From JAGWRA01 sp035534615 (lineage in GTDB: Bacteria; Acidobacteriota; Vicinamibacteria; Vicinamibacterales; CAVVIG01): a stretch of 12,853 bases of DNA. The stretch covers positions 1 to 12,853 of the forward strand of contig DATLRO010000051.1 of assembly GCA_035534615.1 (NCBI GenBank), read 5' to 3'. Shown one piece after another: positions 1 through 6,931 of this stretch. How positions within the stretch are numbered: the stretch's first letter is position 1; the number at the start of each line of letters is the position of its first letter. Both the position numbers and the translations under genes were made by a program. A model generated the notes under the pieces. It searched no databases and had not been told where the DNA came from. It worked only from the letters and a program-made list of their open reading frames with translations.

Positions 1-2648
1 AGGGTGCGGGTGTAGACACGGCCGTCGACACGCAGCTTCACGGTGTAGACACCGGGCAGCGCCATCGGGCCGCGAGGCGACGGCGGTGTGTCGTGGAAGA
101 TGGCGGTCATCGGCAGGCTGAGACGTGCTTCAGCCGGGCGGCTGTAGCGGAGGTCCCAGTGGGTGCGATGCATGCCGGCGCCGGTGGCGAGCGGCTGGAG
201 CGGACGCTTCCAGTACTCGGGAACGGGTTGAGGCTGATGGGCGAACGCGACGAGCTGAGGCGAGGGCACGCTGGAGAGGCGCCGCACCAGACGGCCCCGG
301 GGGTCGCGGACGGTGATGGTCACGGGACCCTGAGCGGGTGACTTGAGCCAGTAGTAGAGAATCGCTCCGGCGGGCGGATTGGCGTTGTGCGGGACTTCGG
401 GTGGAAACGGCGTGTCGGCGTTGAAATTGTCATGGGCGCGAATCGCCGTGCCGGGGCGGAAGAGATACGCCGACTGGGATTCGATGCGGGCGGCACCGCC
501 ATGGACCAACTGGCGGAGAGGCGATATGTCGTCGAGGATCCAGAAGCCGCGGCCGTAGGTGCCGGCCACGAGATCGTGGCCATGGATGACGAGATCGCGG
601 ATCGAGGTGGTCGGCAGGTTCTGGCGGAGGGACTGCCACTGATCGCCATCGTCGAAGGAGACGTAGACGGTGTTCTCGGTGCCGCAGAAGAGCAGGCCCG
701 GGATCTGCGGGTCCTCGCGCACGACGCGGACGAAGCTGCCTTCGGGACGGCCGACGGGAAGACCGGTGACGATCTGCTGCCAGGTGGCGCCATAGTCGCG
801 GGTGCGGTAGATGTGGGGCCGGTAGTCGCCGACGTTGCGATTGTCCATTTCGGCGTAGGCTTCGGCGGGGTTGGTGTGGCTCGGCTCGACGAAATTGAAC
901 TCGGCGCTGGCGGGGGTGCCGGGCGGGGTGACGTTCTTCCAGTGCGCGCCGCCGTCGCGGGTCAAGTAGATCAGTCCGGTGTTGCTGCCGGTCCAGATGA
1001 TGCCGCGCCTGGCGGGCGAGGGCGAGAGCGCGGAGAGCGCGGGCGTGGGGCGCCCGTAGGCGGGCATGACCGGCGGCTTGCCGGGCAGGGCGGAGAGATC
1101 GGGGCTGATGTCGCGCCAATGGTCGCCGCCGTCATGGGTGACGCTGACGAACTGCGTGCCGAAGTACATCACGTGCGGATCCTGCGGCAGGAAGGCAATG
1201 GGAGGGTTGGTGAACTGGCGGTAGCGGACGCCGTTGCCGCCGGGGCTGACGTCCTGGGCGGTCCACTCGGGGCGGGTGACCTTGACCAGCAGGCTGGACA
1301 GGCCGCCGACATAGATGACGTTGGGATTGAGGGGATCGGGGGCGACGGAGCCGGCTTCGCCGGCGGGCATGGGGTACCAGTCGAAGGGCGTGATCTCGCC
1401 GAGATTGCCGCGGCTCGCGACGGCGACGGCGCCCGTGTCCTGCTGGGTGGCATAGACCCAGTACGGGAAGCGGTTGTCGGTGGCGATGCGGTAGACCTGC
1501 GCGGTGGACTGGTTGTACCAGGTGCTCCAGGTGCGGCCGCGGTTGAGGCTGATGGTCGCACCCTGATCGACGCCGAGGATCATGCGGCGATCGTTGGTGG
1601 GATCGATCCACATGGTGTGGTAGTCGTCGCCGCCCGGCGCGCCCTTGAAGCTGTGGAACGTGTGGCCGCCGTCGGTGGAGCGGTACGTCGAGGTCTGCAT
1701 GGTGTAGACGACGTCCGGATTCTGGGTATCCACGTAGACGCCGCAGATGTAGTCGTTCCCGGTGATGCGGGGATCGGCGGTGGCCCTGGTCCAGGTCGCG
1801 CCACCATCGTCGGAGCGGTAGAGGCCGAAGCTGCCGATCAGGAAGACACGCTGGCCGTGGGTGCCCTGCGCCACGGCGACGGCGGTGCGGCCGCGCAGCG
1901 GAGGCAGGCCATGGCCGCTGATCTCGCGCCAGGTGGCCCCTTCGTCCGTGGATTTGTAGAGGGCCGTGCCGTTCTCTTCCCGCAGGTGCAGGCCGGGGTT
2001 GGGATTGTAGTGCAGGTAGGTGGTGGCGAAGACGACCTGCGGGTCGTCCGGCGCCCACGCGAGGTCGCGCGCCCCGGTTTCATCGTCGCGATAGAGCACC
2101 TTCGTCCAGGTCTGGCCGCCATCGGTGGAGCGGAAGACACCGCGATCGGTGCTCTTGAAGTGGTAGTCGCCCTGGGCGGCGGCGAGCACCAGATCGGGGT
2201 TGCGGGGATCGACGAGAATCGCGGCGATGCGATGGGTGCCGGCGAGGCCGATGTGGCGCCAGGTGCGGCCGCCGTCGGTGGACCTGTACATCCCGTTGCC
2301 CTCGTTGAGCGCGAGGCCGGTGATCAGGTCGCCGGTGCCGACGTAGATGACTCCGGGATTCGAGGCTGCGATGGCGAGCGAGCCGATGGAGTCGACCGCT
2401 TTGACGGAGTCGAAGATGGGATGCCAGGTATTGCCGGCATCGCTCGTCTTCCAGACGCCGCCGCCGGGCAGGCCGATGTAGAAGACGCCCGGCTGCCCGA
2501 TGACGCCGGCGACGGCGGCGACGCGGCCGCCACGTTCCGGGCCGATATTGCGCCAGCGCAGGCCGGCGAACAGCGAGGGGCTTGCCTGCGCCGCCACGCT
2601 GAGGGAGAGAGTGAGTGCCAGAGCCAGGGGAGCGAGTCGAGTGCGCAT
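1..2648 (-). CDS. Secreted Asp-box (BNR/sortilin-like) beta-propeller protein, C-terminus cut by the window edge
   Basis: The frame is open from an ATG at 2648 to the left edge: 882 codons and no stop, so the 3' end is missing. The start MRTRLAPLALALTLSLSVAAQA is a typical Sec signal peptide; an in-frame GTG at 2654 is possible, and I see no strong ribosome binding site for either. The protein carries about eleven Asp-box (S/T-x-D-x-G-x-T/x-W) motifs, for example KTSDAGNTW near residue 67 and RSTDGGRTW, RSTDGGQTW, KSTDEGATW, RSDDGGATW, RTRDYGATW and VSFDDGDQW further on. These mark seven- to ten-bladed VPS10/BNR propellers. The conserved TYGRGFWILDD closes the propeller near residue 700, and a beta-rich C-terminal domain begins after it. 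Databases often call such proteins 'glycosyl hydrolase', but I see no catalytic residues supporting that; binding or surface roles are equally possible. Relatives are usually about 1000 residues or more, so roughly 100-200 are missing. The family call is firm, the function unknown. Confidence 0.9.
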   Translation of the reverse strand, partial: MRTRLAPLALALTLSLSVAAQASPSLFAGLRWRNIGPERGGRVAAVAGVIGQPGVFYIGLPGGGVWKTSDAGNTWHPIFDSVKAVDSIGSLAIAASNPGVIYVGTGDLITGLALNEGNGMYRSTDGGRTWRHIGLAGTHRIAAILVDPRNPDLVLAAAQGDYHFKSTDRGVFRSTDGGQTWTKVLYRDDETGARDLAWAPDDPQVVFATTYLHYNPNPGLHLREENGTALYKSTDEGATWREISGHGLPPLRGRTAVAVAQGTHGQRVFLIGSFGLYRSDDGGATWTRATADPRITGNDYICGVYVDTQNPDVVYTMQTSTYRSTDGGHTFHSFKGAPGGDDYHTMWIDPTNDRRMILGVDQGATISLNRGRTWSTWYNQSTAQVYRIATDNRFPYWVYATQQDTGAVAVASRGNLGEITPFDWYPMPAGEAGSVAPDPLNPNVIYVGGLSSLLVKVTRPEWTAQDVSPGGNGVRYRQFTNPPIAFLPQDPHVMYFGTQFVSVTHDGGDHWRDISPDLSALPGKPPVMPAYGRPTPALSALSPSPARRGIIWTGSNTGLIYLTRDGGAHWKNVTPPGTPASAEFNFVEPSHTNPAEAYAEMDNRNVGDYRPHIYRTRDYGATWQQIVTGLPVGRPEGSFVRVVREDPQIPGLLFCGTENTVYVSFDDGDQWQSLRQNLPTTSIRDLVIHGHDLVAGTYGRGFWILDDISPLRQLVHGGAARIESQSAYLFRPGTAIRAHDNFNADTPFPPEVPHNANPPAGAILYYWLKSPAQGPVTITVRDPRGRLVRRLSSVPSPQLVAFAHQPQPVPEYWKRPLQPLATGAGMHRTHWDLRYSRPAEARLSLPMTAIFHDTPPSPRGPMALPGVYTVKLRVDGRVYTRT

Positions 2649-2737
2649 GCGCACTAGCTTACGGCAGAACGAGGTGCCCGCGGTTGATGGCGGCCGACGA
2701 GGTGAAGGAGGCCCGGCGCGTGAGCACACCGGGCGCG

Positions 2738-2806
2738 GCCGGACACTGTCCAGTCGTCCGGCACAACCGGGTCAGCGCGCCGGCGTGGCGGACCCGCCGG
2801 CACGCC
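2738..2806. other. Two GC-rich imperfect palindromes in the spacer upstream of the propeller gene
   Basis: The spacer 2649-2926 has no convincing gene. It holds an imperfect palindrome at 2738-2762: arms GCCGGAC and GTCCGGC with ACTG/CAGT nested inside and one bulged base. A second lies at 2779-2806, where GCCGGCG pairs with CGCCGGC and, alternatively, GGCGTG with CACGCC. No T-run follows on either strand, so they are not ordinary intrinsic terminators. They could be transcript-end hairpins for the H1-like gene, part of the propeller mRNA leader, or chance in GC-rich DNA. I see no clear promoter for the propeller gene. Confidence 0.4.
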
Positions 2807-2878
2807 AGCTCAGGCTGTCCGCTGCGACGCGCGACATGGCGACCGCGGGGCCGGGACATTCGCACGGGCCTGAGGTGA

Positions 2879-2909
2879 CCGATGGCCGGACGACCGCGCC
2901 GGCCATCGG
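2879..2909 (-). terminator. Hairpin just downstream of the H1-like gene
   Basis: This is a perfect inverted repeat with 11-bp arms (CCGATGGCCGG at 2879-2889 and CCGGCCATCGG at 2899-2909) and a 9-base loop. It starts 17 bases past the stop codon of the H1-like gene, read on the minus strand. No U-tract follows, so it may be a terminator of the U-less kind, or an mRNA-stabilising end hairpin. The perfect symmetry and the position are the only support. Confidence 0.5.
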
Positions 2910-2926
2910 GTCGCGCCTCCGGGCTG

Positions 2927-3337
2927 TCAGCGCCGGCGTCCGCGCCGGGTCACCTTCCGCACGGTCGCCTTCCTCGCGGCCGTCTTCTTCTTTGCGGCCT
3001 TCTTCACCGCCCGGCGTGGAGCGGCCTTCCGCGCCGCCTTGCGCACGGTCGCCTTCCGTGCCGCCTTCTTCGCGGCCTTCTTGACCGGCCGCCGCGCGGC
3101 CGTCTTCCGGGCGGCGGCTGCCTTGGGTGCGGTCTTCTTCTTCTTCTTGCGGCCCGCGGCCGTCCGCGCCGGACGGGCGGCCGGCCTGCCGGCAACTTCG
3201 ATGGTGTCGAACTCCACGAGCTCGATGACGGCTGGCTCCTCTTCGTCGGCCTCCAGCCCGCCGGGCGCGTCGAACCCGCCTTCGCCGCCCATGTCGTCCA
3301 TCAACTCGCCGAATCGGTCTTCACCGTCGTCCTGCAT
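2927..3337 (-). CDS. Histone H1-like Lys/Ala-rich nucleoid protein with an acidic N-terminal region
   Basis: The 136-residue product is sharply bipartite. Residues 1-50 are acidic (MQDDGEDRF..., EADEEEP) and include a hydrophobic IELVEFDTIEV stretch. Residues 51-136 are almost entirely Lys, Arg, Ala, Thr and Pro, with repeated VKKAAKK and KATVRK units and a GRKKKKK block near 62-68. The tail matches bacterial histone-H1-like (Hc1/AlgP-type) C-termini, which bind DNA without sequence specificity and compact the nucleoid. The start at 3337 is supported by a good ribosome binding site (GGGAAGGG about five bases upstream). There is no signal peptide, so it should be cytoplasmic. The gene stands alone between a candidate promoter and an end hairpin. 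The composition is low-complexity, so homology cannot be pressed; the role in DNA binding is inferred from composition. Confidence 0.8.
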   Translation of the reverse strand: MQDDGEDRFGELMDDMGGEGGFDAPGGLEADEEEPAVIELVEFDTIEVAGRPAARPARTAAGRKKKKKTAPKAAAARKTAARRPVKKAAKKAARKATVRKAARKAAPRRAVKKAAKKKTAARKATVRKVTRRGRRR

Positions 3338-3436
3338 GTGACCCTTCCCGTGAAAGATGGTTGTGTCTGCCTGTCGATCGCCCGCGTTCCTGCCGTGGCG
3401 GTTGCTGACAGAGCCTGCGGCAGGGAGATGTTGGTT

Positions 3437-3465
3437 AGTCTGACCGCGCCCGGCACGGGCGTCAA
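3437..3465 (-). promoter_or_regulatory. Candidate sigma-70 type promoter of the H1-like gene
   Basis: On the minus strand TTGACG (3465-3460; five of six matches to the -35 consensus) is followed after 17 bases by CAGACT (3442-3437; three of six to -10). A transcript from here would have a leader of about 90 bases before the ATG at 3337. The -10 element is weak, so this is tentative. Confidence 0.35.
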
Positions 3466-3491
3466 GCTGGATCGCGCAGGAAGGAACGACG

Positions 3492-3538
3492 AAAAAGCGC
3501 CCTGCCGAAGACGATGAGGCGGCCTGCGGGCCGGCGCC
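3492..3538 (-). terminator. Likely intrinsic terminator after the small Cys/His exported protein gene
   Basis: Read on the minus strand straight after the stop codon, GCGCC (3537-3533) can pair with GGCGC (3501-3497). This encloses an inner hairpin with CGGCC/GGCCG arms. A run of five T (3496-3492) follows the outer stem directly. Stem plus T-run fits Rho-independent termination, although the outer stem is only five pairs long. Confidence 0.45.
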
Positions 3539-3925
3539 TCACTTCCGGACGATGATGTCCGACGCGGCGGCGATGGTGATGATCCGCTTGCCGCCGACCC
3601 GGGCGACCGTGCCGTGCGCTTCGACCTGGCTCGCGAGGTATTTCTGCAGCTGGACGTTGTCGTGCGCCGTGAGCGGCCCGTCGATCCGGTAGTAGCTTCC
3701 GCCGGACGTCAGGATCCCCAGCGGGTATCCCTTTTTGGCGCACGAGATTGAGCAGGCCAGGTGCGCCTGGCCCGTGCCCTTCAGGCCGTGCCCCTGATAA
3801 CACATGATGGTGATGACTTCCCCCTTCACCACCTGCTCTGCCGCGAACGCCGGGCTGGACACCGTCACGAGCGCGACCAGGGCCATCGCGCAGGCCGCCA
3901 CCGACGGGACGAATGCGCGTCGCAT
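3539..3925 (-). CDS. Small exported Cys/His protein of unknown function
   Basis: The 128-residue product starts at the ATG at 3925, four bases after a strong AGGAGG ribosome binding site. A longer frame from 3994 would run into the Nudix gene and place residues ahead of the signal peptide, so I reject that start. MRRAFVPSVAACAMALVALV followed by ...SSPAFA|AEQ is a Sec signal peptide, so the mature protein of about 100 residues should be periplasmic. The mature part begins VVKGEVITIMCYQGHGLKG and has C42, H46, H55, C58 and C62 (CYQGHG, then HLACSISCAKKGYPLGIL). It then has a beta-rich half that reads like a small OB-fold-like barrel (GSYYRIDG, VEAHGTVARVGGKRIITI). The clustered Cys and His could bind a metal or form disulfides. 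I recognise the type as a recurring hypothetical protein but cannot name a function. It has its own promoter and terminator. Confidence 0.8.
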   Translation of the reverse strand: MRRAFVPSVAACAMALVALVTVSSPAFAAEQVVKGEVITIMCYQGHGLKGTGQAHLACSISCAKKGYPLGILTSGGSYYRIDGPLTAHDNVQLQKYLASQVEAHGTVARVGGKRIITIAAASDIIVRK

Positions 3926-3965
3926 AAGGCCTCCTCTCCAGAAGGAACGGGACAATCCGCACCGG

Positions 3966-3994
3966 ATTATATCGTATACCGACTCATCTGGCAC
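3966..3994 (-). promoter_or_regulatory. Promoter of the small Cys/His protein gene, with perfect TATAAT
   Basis: A perfect -10 box TATAAT (3971-3966, minus strand) lies 17 bases after GTGCCA (3994-3989; four of six matches to TTGACA). Start of transcription would be near 3959, giving a leader of about 35 bases with the AGGAGG site. A perfect TATAAT is rare by chance at this GC content. The -35 element falls across the last codons of the Nudix gene, which would make the small gene independently transcribed. Confidence 0.55.
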
Positions 3995-4883
3995 GGGTCG
4001 CGCGCCAGCGGCCGCGGTCGAAGACGAACCGGGTCTCCGGCGGCGGCGCGCCGGGCCGCGGTCCGGGATACCGGGGATCGCCGGGGAGGAGGAGCATCTT
4101 CGTGCCGTCCTCCTCGTACGGATGGGGCTGCATCTGGACGATCGTCTGCGCCCGGCTCCAGGCGAGGATCGCCTCGGTCGATTCGAACCCGGCCAGATCC
4201 CAGAGCGTGCGCCAGGTCGGCGGGGCGAGGACGAGCTCGTCGCGCTGGTACCGCTCGAGCGCCTCGGCGGCGGTCATCCAGCGGCTCTCGGTCGTCTCGA
4301 GCGAATCGTGGAGCGGCGTCTGGCCCTCCGGCATCCGCGCGAGGAAGAAGCGGGTGTCGAACCGCTTCGGTTCGTTGATCGGCGTCACCCAGTGCGCCAG
4401 CGGGTGCAGCGCCTGCAGCGCGGGACGCAGCCCCTCGGCTTCCACGATGTCGCGCAGCGTCCGCTCGCCGCTGTGCAGGGCATGGCGGTGCTCGTCGAAG
4501 CGGACGCCGGTGGCCGGATCGCCGGTCGTGACGATCTGGCCGTTCCGGTCGCGCGCCAGCAGGATGCCGGCCTCCTCGAACAGCTCGCGCAGCGCGGCGA
4601 GGTGGTAGCCGATCGCCTCGTCCGGCCGGTCCGCGAGATCCGGGAAGTGCGCACGCGCGGTCTCGACACCGTCGCACCACCGGTCGGCATCGGGCGCCCC
4701 GTCCGCCGGATCGACGCGCCCGCCGGGAAACACGAATGCGCCGCCGAAGAAGGACGCGCCGCGCGTCCGCCGCACCATGAAGATCTGCGGGTGCGAATCG
4801 ACCGGAGCCGCGGGATTCCCGCGAAGCACCACGACGGTCGAGGCGGGGTGGGCGATGGAAGGCGGCGCGACGTCGTAACTCAT
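3984..4883 (-). CDS. Nudix hydrolase, NUDT19/CoA-diphosphatase-like, with an interrupted Nudix box
   Basis: The product has 299 residues and no signal peptide. The N-terminal strand STVVVLRGNP leads to IFMVRRTRGASFFGGAFVFPGGRVD (residues 34-58). The other half of the Nudix box, AALRELFEEAGILL, comes at 96-109. The catalytic R99, E100, E103, E104 and G106 of REUxEExGU are intact. The glycine that normally sits 14 residues before the Arg is here about 44 residues before it, so the box carries an insertion of about 30 residues. That arrangement is known from eukaryotic NUDT19 (a peroxisomal CoA diphosphatase) and its bacterial relatives. The later HWVTPINEPKRFDTRFFLA is also typical of that subfamily. 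It probably cleaves a nucleoside-diphosphate-linked compound such as CoA or acyl-CoA, in the cytoplasm; the substrate is inferred. Start at 4883 has only a weak ribosome binding site. Confidence 0.88.
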   Translation of the reverse strand: MSYDVAPPSIAHPASTVVVLRGNPAAPVDSHPQIFMVRRTRGASFFGGAFVFPGGRVDPADGAPDADRWCDGVETARAHFPDLADRPDEAIGYHLAALRELFEEAGILLARDRNGQIVTTGDPATGVRFDEHRHALHSGERTLRDIVEAEGLRPALQALHPLAHWVTPINEPKRFDTRFFLARMPEGQTPLHDSLETTESRWMTAAEALERYQRDELVLAPPTWRTLWDLAGFESTEAILAWSRAQTIVQMQPHPYEEDGTKMLLLPGDPRYPGPRPGAPPPETRFVFDRGRWRATRAR

Positions 4884-4972
4884 TCAGCGTCGATCTTATG
4901 GCGCCGCCGCGTGCGGCGGCAAGCGGCGCCCCCGGCCGGGCGTGGAGCGCCGTGTTAGCATCCGGGCGAACG

Positions 4973-5004
4973 ACGTCGGACGTGGACGTCCTGACGTCCG
5001 ACGT
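4973..5004. repeat. Perfect inverted repeat of GACGT motifs upstream of the M61 peptidase gene
   Basis: ACGTCGGACGT (4973-4983) and ACGTCCGACGT (4994-5004) are perfect 11-bp inverted arms. The 10-base spacer contains its own palindrome, GGACGTCC (4984-4991). GACGT occurs five times across 4972-5004. The element ends 25 bases before the ATG at 5030, just ahead of the AGGAG ribosome binding site (5016-5020). A weak -10-like TAGCAT lies at 4956-4961; if it is used, the repeat would form a hairpin at the extreme 5' end of the mRNA. It could instead be an operator for a dimeric regulator. Confidence 0.6.
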
Positions 5005-5029
5005 TCCCCGCTGCGAGGAGCCGGAGACC

Positions 5030-6922
5030 ATGTGCGTGCCGATCCGATCGATCCGGGTGTTCATCAGTGCCTGCCTGCTGCTCGTGCTGGCGGCGGGTGG
5101 GGCGGCAGCCGCGCAGGCGCCGGTCCGCTATCGCCTGACGTTTCCCGATCCGGCGCACCACTGGATGCAGGTCGACGTGGTGTTTCCGGAGGTCGCCGCG
5201 GCGCCGCTGCACGTCTTCATGAGCCAGACGTCGCCGGGCCGGTACTCGCGGCACGAATTCGCCAAGAACGTCTACGACGTCCGGGCGTTCGACGGCGCCG
5301 GCAGGGCGCTGCGGCCGGATCGCGTCCGGCCGTCGGAGTGGGCGATCGCGACCGACGATGGCACGGTGCGGGTGGATTACAAGGTGTACGGCGACCGCGT
5401 GGACGGGACGTATCTGGCGATCGACACCACGCACGCGCACATCAACATGCCGGCGGCGCTCATGTGGGCCGCAGGGCTGGAGAACCGGCCGGTGCGGGTC
5501 GACTTCGTGCCGCCGGCCGGCCTCCCCTGGAAGGTCGCCACACAGCTGCATCCGACCGCCGACCCGGATGTGTTCACCGGCGGCAACCTGCAGTACCTCA
5601 TGGACAGCCCGGCCGAGTTCGGCACGTTCCTCCTGCGGACGTTCACGACCGGCGGCCGCACGTTCCGGATTGCGCTGCATGAACAGGGGACGGCGGAGGA
5701 GGCCGACCGCTTCGCGGCCGACGTCAGGAAGCTCGTCCGGCAGGAGGGGGCGGTCTATGGGGAGTTCCCGCACTACGAGCCCGGGACCTACACCTTCCTG
5801 GCCGACTACCTGCCGTGGGCCGATTTCGACGGCATGGAGCACCGCAACAGCACGGTAATGACGTATCGCGGCTCGCTCGGCGATCCGGCGCAGCGGATCG
5901 GCATCCTGAACACGGTGGCCCACGAGTTCTTCCATTGCTGGAACGTCGAACGCATCCGGCCGCGCGGCCTCGAGCCGTTCAACTTCGAGCGGCTCAACAT
6001 GTCGGGCGACATGTGGCTGGCGGAAGGGGTGACGAGCTACTACCAGACGGTCTTCATGCAGCGCGCCGGCCTCGCCACGATCGACGACACCGCCCGCGCC
6101 TACGCCCGGGTGATCAACGCGATCCTGTTCGATCCCGGCCGCCTCGTCCGCACGGCGCAGCAGATGAGCGAGATGGCGCCGTTCGTCGACGGCGGCCACC
6201 CGAACGACCGGACGAACTGGGCGAACACGGTCATCTCGTACTACACGTGGGGCGACGGGATCGGCCTGGCGCTCGACCTGTCGCTGCGGGAGCGCAGCGG
6301 CGGCCGGATCACGCTGGACGACTTCATGCGCGCCATGTGGCGGAAGTACGGCAGGCCGGGCGGACCGGCGGAAGGGCTCGTCGGCCATCCGTACACGATC
6401 GACGACGCCCGCCGGACGCTCGGCGAGGTGGCGGGCGACCAGGCGTTCGCGGACCGGTTCTTCAGGCGGTACGTCCAGGGGCACGAGGCGGCCGACTACC
6501 AGGCGCTGCTCGCGCCGGCGGGGCTCGTCCTGCGGCCGCGGCACCCCGGCCGGGCGTGGATTGGCGACGTGGGGCTGGATTTCGGCCGCCGCGGCGCCGA
6601 GGTCGACGCGCTCGTGCCGTTCGGATCGCCGGCGTACAGGGCGGGAATCGAGCAGGACGACCGGATCGTGACGATCGACGGCCGATCGATGACGAGCGGG
6701 AACGCGCTGGCGTCGGTGCTCGGCCGCCACCGGCCGGGCGACCGCGTGCGCGTCCGCTTCGTGCGGCGGGACGGCAGCGGCGTCCAGGCGATGATGACGC
6801 TGGCCGCGGATCCGCGCCTCGAGCTCGTGCCGGTCGAGGAGACGGGCGGCACGCTCACGGCCGCCGAACGCGCCTTCAGGCAGCGCTGGCTCGGCCCGCA
6901 CCCGGCGGTGCCGGACCGCTGA
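5030..6922 (+). CDS. Exported M61-family metallopeptidase with C-terminal PDZ domain
   Basis: The product has 630 residues from the ATG at 5030. The frame continues upstream to 4898, but that part is unlike protein and precedes the signal peptide. AGGAG nine bases before the ATG supports this start. MCVPIRSIRVFISACLLLVL plus AAGGAAAAQA is a Sec signal, so the enzyme should be periplasmic. The zinc site HEFFH (298-302) lies in the family hallmark HEFFHCWNVERIRP, and E332 in MWLAEGVTSYY is the likely third ligand. This is the M61 (glycyl-aminopeptidase-like) pattern. An N-terminal beta domain precedes the catalytic domain, and a PDZ domain follows at about 505-600 (VGLDF..., VDALVPFGSPAYRAGIEQDDRIVTIDG). 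All parts are present and the length is usual for the family. It probably trims peptides or protein N-termini in the periplasm; the true substrate is unknown. It ends nine bases from the converging PRPP-synthetase-like gene. Confidence 0.95.
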   Translation: MCVPIRSIRVFISACLLLVLAAGGAAAAQAPVRYRLTFPDPAHHWMQVDVVFPEVAAAPLHVFMSQTSPGRYSRHEFAKNVYDVRAFDGAGRALRPDRVRPSEWAIATDDGTVRVDYKVYGDRVDGTYLAIDTTHAHINMPAALMWAAGLENRPVRVDFVPPAGLPWKVATQLHPTADPDVFTGGNLQYLMDSPAEFGTFLLRTFTTGGRTFRIALHEQGTAEEADRFAADVRKLVRQEGAVYGEFPHYEPGTYTFLADYLPWADFDGMEHRNSTVMTYRGSLGDPAQRIGILNTVAHEFFHCWNVERIRPRGLEPFNFERLNMSGDMWLAEGVTSYYQTVFMQRAGLATIDDTARAYARVINAILFDPGRLVRTAQQMSEMAPFVDGGHPNDRTNWANTVISYYTWGDGIGLALDLSLRERSGGRITLDDFMRAMWRKYGRPGGPAEGLVGHPYTIDDARRTLGEVAGDQAFADRFFRRYVQGHEAADYQALLAPAGLVLRPRHPGRAWIGDVGLDFGRRGAEVDALVPFGSPAYRAGIEQDDRIVTIDGRSMTSGNALASVLGRHRPGDRVRVRFVRRDGSGVQAMMTLAADPRLELVPVEETGGTLTAAERAFRQRWLGPHPAVPDR

Positions 6923-6931
6923 CGGGTCGGG

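Noticed and set aside
387..2657. Open frame of 756 codons on the plus strand, antisense to the propeller gene
   Set aside because: The minus strand has a signal peptide and a regular series of Asp boxes across the same DNA. The plus frame is Gly/Ala/Val/Asp-rich with no recognisable motif and comes from GC-biased third positions.
2659..2865. Possible 68-residue gene in the spacer upstream of the propeller gene
   Set aside because: No ribosome binding site, no recognisable sequence, and it crosses the hairpins; a chance frame in GC-rich DNA.
3000..3140. Internal DNA repeats in the H1-like gene as a CRISPR-like or mobile repeat
   Set aside because: The repeats are irregular and follow Lys/Ala/Arg codons of the basic tail; there are no constant spacers.
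3926..3994. Longer start for the small Cys/His protein at 3994
   Set aside because: It would overlap the Nudix gene, cover the TATAAT promoter and place 23 residues before an excellent signal peptide. The AGGAGG site belongs to the ATG at 3925.
4955..6901. Open frame of 648 codons on the minus strand, antisense to the M61 gene
   Set aside because: The plus strand encodes an intact HEFFH zinc site, a signal peptide and a PDZ domain. The minus frame is Arg/His/Pro/Val-rich without domains.
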